The position numbers and the translations under genes are program-made. From Stenotrophomonas rhizophila (lineage in GTDB: Bacteria; Pseudomonadota; Gammaproteobacteria; Xanthomonadales; Xanthomonadaceae): 64,000 bases of DNA. The DNA is taken from the NCBI RefSeq assembly GCF_003651185.1, contig NZ_RCDC01000009.1, positions 1-64,000 of the forward strand. The letters run 5' to 3'. The notes below the pieces were generated by a model. That model was not told where the DNA came from and did no database searches. It saw only the letters and a list, made by a program, of their open reading frames with translations. Within the stretch, counting starts at the first letter, position 1. Each line of letters starts with the position of its first letter. This document shows, in pieces, positions 60,339 to 64,000 of this stretch.

Positions 60339-60424
60339 TCAGTCATGGCGGACTCCCGAAGAGGACAGCCACAGCTTCTGCCGCTGGCCGCGGCCGCCCC
60401 AGTGGCCGTCGTCAGCCCATGCGG

Positions 60425-60438
60425 GTGACAGCTGTCAC
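60425..60438. promoter_or_regulatory. Perfect 14-bp palindrome, candidate operator
   Basis: GTGACAGCTGTCAC lies in the region between the DesKR-like genes with the permease remnant and the divergent adaptor gene, 113 bp before the latter. Inverted repeats of this kind are normal targets of LuxR-type response regulators. Assignment by symmetry and position only. Confidence 0.5.
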
Positions 60439-60551
60439 TGCCGGCGCCGCAGGCTGCCGGGCATGCTGTGCACCACCCCGGCCACCGTGCCGGTTTGCCC
60501 CTCGGCCGCCGATGCGGTCACACTCGGCCCGATTCCCCGTCCAGACTCACG

Positions 60552-61787
60552 ATGAACGCATCCGCTGAACTGCTCAAGGAACTCCGCATCGACCGCAAGG
60601 CCGGTTCGCCGCCCCCGTCGCCCTCGCGACGTGGCCGCTGGATCGTGCTGGCGATCGTCCTTCTCATTGTGCTGGCCGGCCTGGCCTGGTTCGTGCTCGG
60701 CCGCGAGCGCCCGATCGCTGTGACCACCGCGCCCGTGGTGGCGATCCAGCAGGGCGGCGCCAGCAGCTCGGTGCTCGACGCCAGCGGCTACGTGGTCGCC
60801 CGGCGCATGGCCACCGTCTCGGCCAAGATCACCGGCAAGGTCCGGGAGGTGATGATCGAGGAAGGCATGCGCGTGGAAGAGGGCCAGGTGATGGCCACAC
60901 TCGACCCGATCGATGCCAACGCCCAGCGCAGCCTCTCCGCCTCGCAGCTTGAAGCCGCACGCAGCCAGTTGGCCGGGCTGCAGGCCCAGGTGGCCCAGGC
61001 CGACGCCGAAGCGGGCCGCCTGCAGGCACTGGTTGGCCAGCAGCTGGTCTCGCGCTCGCAGTACGACCTGGCCATCGCCCAGCGCGACAACCTCCGCGCC
61101 CAGCTCAGAACCGCCCAGCGCAACACCACCGTGGCCAGCGATTCGCTGGCGATCGCCGACCTCGGCGTGGACAACAACATCGTGCGCGCGCCGTTCTCCG
61201 GCGTGGTCACCGCCAAGGCTGCCCAGCCGGGCGAGATCGTCTCGCCGCTGTCGGCGGGCGGCGGCTTCACCCGCACCGGCATCGGCACCATCGTGGACAT
61301 GGATTCGCTGGAGATCGAAGTCGAGGTCGGCGAATCCTTCATCGGCCGCGTGCAGCCGAAGATGCCGGTCGAAGCCACGCTCAATGCCTACCCGGACTGG
61401 AAAATTCCGGCCGAGGTGATCGCGATCATCCCCACCGCCGACCGCGGCAAGGCCACCGTGAAAGTGCGCGTGGCGCTGAAGACAAAGGACCCACGCATCG
61501 TTCCCGAGATGGGCGTGCGGGTCAGCTTCCTGGAGAGCGCCCAGCCTGCCGAAGCCGCCAAACCGCAGGGCGTGCGCGTCCCGGCCTCGGCGATCGTGGA
61601 GCGCGAGCAGAAGACGGTCGCCTTCGTGGTCAAGGATGACGCGCGGGTGGAACAGCGCGCGATCACCGTGGGCACCACGCTCAACAACGACCGCCAGGTC
61701 ACCCGGGGCCTGAGCGCCGGCGAGGTCGTGGTGACCACACCACCGGCCGAGCTGCACGACGGCAGCAAGGTCACCGAAACCCCCTGA
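60552..61787 (+). CDS. Periplasmic adaptor (HlyD/MacA-like) of an export system
   Basis: A 411-residue membrane-fusion protein. One N-terminal membrane helix (about 36-52, WIVLAIVLLIVLAGLAWFVL) is followed by a lipoyl-type half-motif (SGYVVARRMATVSAKITGKV), a coiled-coil hairpin (about 115-195, SLSASQLEAARSQLAGLQAQ), the second lipoyl half (NNIVRAPFSGVV) and a beta-barrel. It would bridge the inner-membrane permeases below to the periplasm or an outer-membrane channel. The export ATPase gene follows after 166 bp. Confidence 0.9.
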   Translation: MNASAELLKELRIDRKAGSPPPSPSRRGRWIVLAIVLLIVLAGLAWFVLGRERPIAVTTAPVVAIQQGGASSSVLDASGYVVARRMATVSAKITGKVREVMIEEGMRVEEGQVMATLDPIDANAQRSLSASQLEAARSQLAGLQAQVAQADAEAGRLQALVGQQLVSRSQYDLAIAQRDNLRAQLRTAQRNTTVASDSLAIADLGVDNNIVRAPFSGVVTAKAAQPGEIVSPLSAGGGFTRTGIGTIVDMDSLEIEVEVGESFIGRVQPKMPVEATLNAYPDWKIPAEVIAIIPTADRGKATVKVRVALKTKDPRIVPEMGVRVSFLESAQPAEAAKPQGVRVPASAIVEREQKTVAFVVKDDARVEQRAITVGTTLNNDRQVTRGLSAGEVVVTTPPAELHDGSKVTETP

Positions 61788-61953
61788 CGGGTCAGCAGCT
61801 GCGTCACGCGAGCCACTCTCACGCTCGCGGCAAGTGCGATTCCCTCGTGCCGTCACGGCGCGCACGGTGGCGGCTGCCCGTCACTGTGGAACCCGGCGGC
61901 CCTCGCCCGGACGCGCCGGATGCCCTTTCTTCCCGATCCACGGAGAACCACCC

Positions 61954-62643
<690 letters not shown>

Positions 62644-62657
62644 CGGAGGATGCGGCG

Positions 62658-63818
62658 ATGAAATATTTCTCGCTGGTCTGGGCACAGCTGTTCCGCAGCA
62701 AGACCCGCACCCTGCTGACGTTGTTGTCGGTGGTGGCGGCTTTCCTGCTGTTCGGCATGCTCGATTCGGTCCGGGTAGCGTTCAACTCCGGCGGTGACAC
62801 CATCGAAGGCGCCAAGCGGCTGGTGGTCTCCTCCAAGCTCTCGATCACCCAGAGCCTGCCCCTGCGGCTGCTGCGCGATATCGAAGCCACCCCGGGCGTG
62901 CGCAAGGTCAACTACGCGATGTGGTTCGGCGGCATCTACCAGGACCAGAAGAACTTCTTCCCGAGCTTCTCGGTCTCGGACAACTACATGGACCTGTACC
63001 CGGAGTTCGAGCTGCCGCCCGAGCAGGCCGAGGCATTCAAGAACACCCGCACCGGTGCACTGGTCGGTGAAGCCCTGGCCAAGCGCTTCGGCTGGAAGGT
63101 GGGTGACACCATTCCGATGCAGGCCACGATCTTCCCGCGCAAGGGCAGCAACGACTGGCCGCTGGAATTGAGCGGCATCTACCGGGCCAAGGACCGCAAC
63201 AACGCCGGTGCGGAGAACCAGATGATGCTTCACTGGAGCTACTTCGATGAATCCAACGACTACATCAAGAACCAGGTCAGTTTCTACACCGTGCAACTGG
63301 AGAACCCTGCCCACGCCTCACGCGTGGCGCAGGCGATCGATGCGCTGTCGCTGAACTCCGACCATGAGACCAAGTCGCAGACCGAGGCTTCGTTCTCACA
63401 GGCCTTCGCCAAGCAGTTCGCCGATATCGGCCTGATCGTCACCGGGATCATGGCCGCGGTGTTCTTCACTCTGGTGCTGCTGACCGGCAACACCATGGCC
63501 CAGGCCGTGCGCGAGCGCATCCCGGAGCTGGCGATCCTCAAGACGCTGGGCTTCAAGGATGGCACCGTACTGGTGCTGGTGATGGTCGAGTCGGTGCTGC
63601 TGATCGCGCTCGGCGGGCTGATCGGCATGGGCCTGGCCTCGATCGTGATGCCGGTGATCAGCGCCAGCAGCCAGGGCATGATCAGTCTGCCCGGCGTGCC
63701 GGCGCAGACGTGGGTGGTGGCGCTGTGCCTGATGGCGGTGATCGGGATCGTGGTGGGCCTGCTGCCGGCATTGCGCGCGCAGCGGTTGAAGATCGTCGAT
63801 GCACTGGCCGGGCGCTGA
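62658..63818 (+). CDS. ABC permease, FtsX/MacB type
   Basis: A 386-residue permease with one N-terminal helix (about 15-37), a large periplasmic domain (about 40-265) and three C-terminal helices (VTGIMAAVFFTLVLLTGNTM; the VLVMVESVLLIALGGLIGMG region; VVALCLMAVIGIVVGLLPAL). The PELAILKTLGF segment is the family's coupling motif. It starts 14 bp after the ATPase gene and 10 bp before the second permease. Confidence 0.92.
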   Translation: MKYFSLVWAQLFRSKTRTLLTLLSVVAAFLLFGMLDSVRVAFNSGGDTIEGAKRLVVSSKLSITQSLPLRLLRDIEATPGVRKVNYAMWFGGIYQDQKNFFPSFSVSDNYMDLYPEFELPPEQAEAFKNTRTGALVGEALAKRFGWKVGDTIPMQATIFPRKGSNDWPLELSGIYRAKDRNNAGAENQMMLHWSYFDESNDYIKNQVSFYTVQLENPAHASRVAQAIDALSLNSDHETKSQTEASFSQAFAKQFADIGLIVTGIMAAVFFTLVLLTGNTMAQAVRERIPELAILKTLGFKDGTVLVLVMVESVLLIALGGLIGMGLASIVMPVISASSQGMISLPGVPAQTWVVALCLMAVIGIVVGLLPALRAQRLKIVDALAGR

Positions 63819-63828
63819 GGAGACCACC

Positions 63829-64000
63829 ATGAAAACGCACTGGATGTGGAACGTATTGACCGTAGTGGCGCTGCTGGTCGCCCTGGTGGTGTGGATCGTG
63901 CTGCCGTGGTGGATGGTGCTGGCGATCGCCGTGCTGCTGGCCGCATGGCTGGTGCTTACCCGCAGTGGCCGCTTGTCGCTGGCGGCTGCACGGATCGGCA
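63829..64000 (+). CDS. Second ABC permease, partial (runs off right edge)
   Basis: First 57 codons of a frame that continues past the window. The visible part has a basic Trp-containing start and two closely spaced hydrophobic stretches (VLTVVALLVALVVWIVLP and MVLAIAVLLAAWLVL), then RSGRLSLAAARIG. By position and composition it is probably the second FtsX-type permease of this exporter, with extra N-terminal helices. AGGAG precedes the ATG. Confidence 0.7.
   Translation, partial: MKTHWMWNVLTVVALLVALVVWIVLPWWMVLAIAVLLAAWLVLTRSGRLSLAAARIG

Noticed and set aside
60140..60346. 68-codon minus-strand frame beginning MTESTASSLA upstream of the kinase gene
   Set aside because: Its composition is non-natural (Cys/Trp/Arg-rich); the neighbouring frame is the one that reads as a permease end.

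Overview
The window is a high-GC gammaproteobacterial chromosome segment that fits Stenotrophomonas (Xanthomonadales). Supporting signs are the Ax21 family protein at 42841-43413, GTAG-headed REP hairpins of the S. maltophilia SMAG type, the order algC-type mutase/dut/coaBC/radC/argS/SPOR, and tyrS placed directly upstream of an rRNA operon. The species cannot be fixed from the sequence alone. I see no tRNA, insertion sequence, prophage, integron or CRISPR array; coding density and base composition look like ordinary core chromosome throughout.

Layout. 1-497: tandem rRNA promoters and leader, minus strand; the 16S gene lies beyond the left edge. 498-7006: tyrS, an M23 peptidoglycan peptidase with anmK, then a minus-strand xth-ampG-small protein group. 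The AnmK/AmpG/peptidase set belongs to murein turnover and recycling. 7214-8554: pyrE and a secreted coiled-coil protein. 8945-16897: complete kdpFABCDE potassium-uptake operon, including the 30-residue KdpF. 16939-24592: housekeeping block (membrane-anchored phosphohexomutase, dut, coaBC, radC, argS, SPOR protein). 24699-29373: small conserved genes (YdfG-type dehydrogenase, DUF1456, MFS, TorF-type porin, DUF6165-like).

29395-42263 is the most distinctive accessory region, an alginate-utilisation locus. A FadR-type GntR regulator and a TonB-dependent receptor lie on the minus strand, divergent from PL6 lyase, PL17 oligoalginate lyase, MFS uronate transporter, SDR reductase, SGNH esterase and KDG kinase. 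Read as a pathway: uptake across the outer membrane, depolymerisation to the unsaturated uronate monomer (DEH), import, reduction to 2-keto-3-deoxygluconate (KDG) and phosphorylation to 2-keto-3-deoxy-6-phosphogluconate (KDPG). The SGNH enzyme is a plausible remover of O-acetyl groups from bacterial alginate. Four of the genes overlap at ATGA junctions, and the divergent control region carries strong inverted repeats.

42283-58271: Nudix hydrolase, Ax21, a DUF1428 protein, a secreted DPP-IV-like peptidase, a histone H1-like protein with sixteen exact 11-residue repeats, a Deg-type protease, a YqjD/YqjE-like envelope trio, an AI-2E family permease, a HAD phosphatase, an M17 aminopeptidase, and a membrane-anchored catalase-like peroxidase coupled to cytochrome b561. 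58309-64000: a DesKR-like two-component system preceded by the remnant of an ABC-2 permease, divergent from an adaptor/ATPase/permease export operon that runs off the right edge. A perfect 14-bp palindrome in the divergent region is a candidate operator.

No wholly new system is evident. The best leads are the acetyl-esterase idea in the alginate locus, the 11-mer repeat protein, the phosphohexomutase fused to a periplasmic domain, an unexplained long hairpin at 43571-43667, and the permease remnant with its candidate operator.
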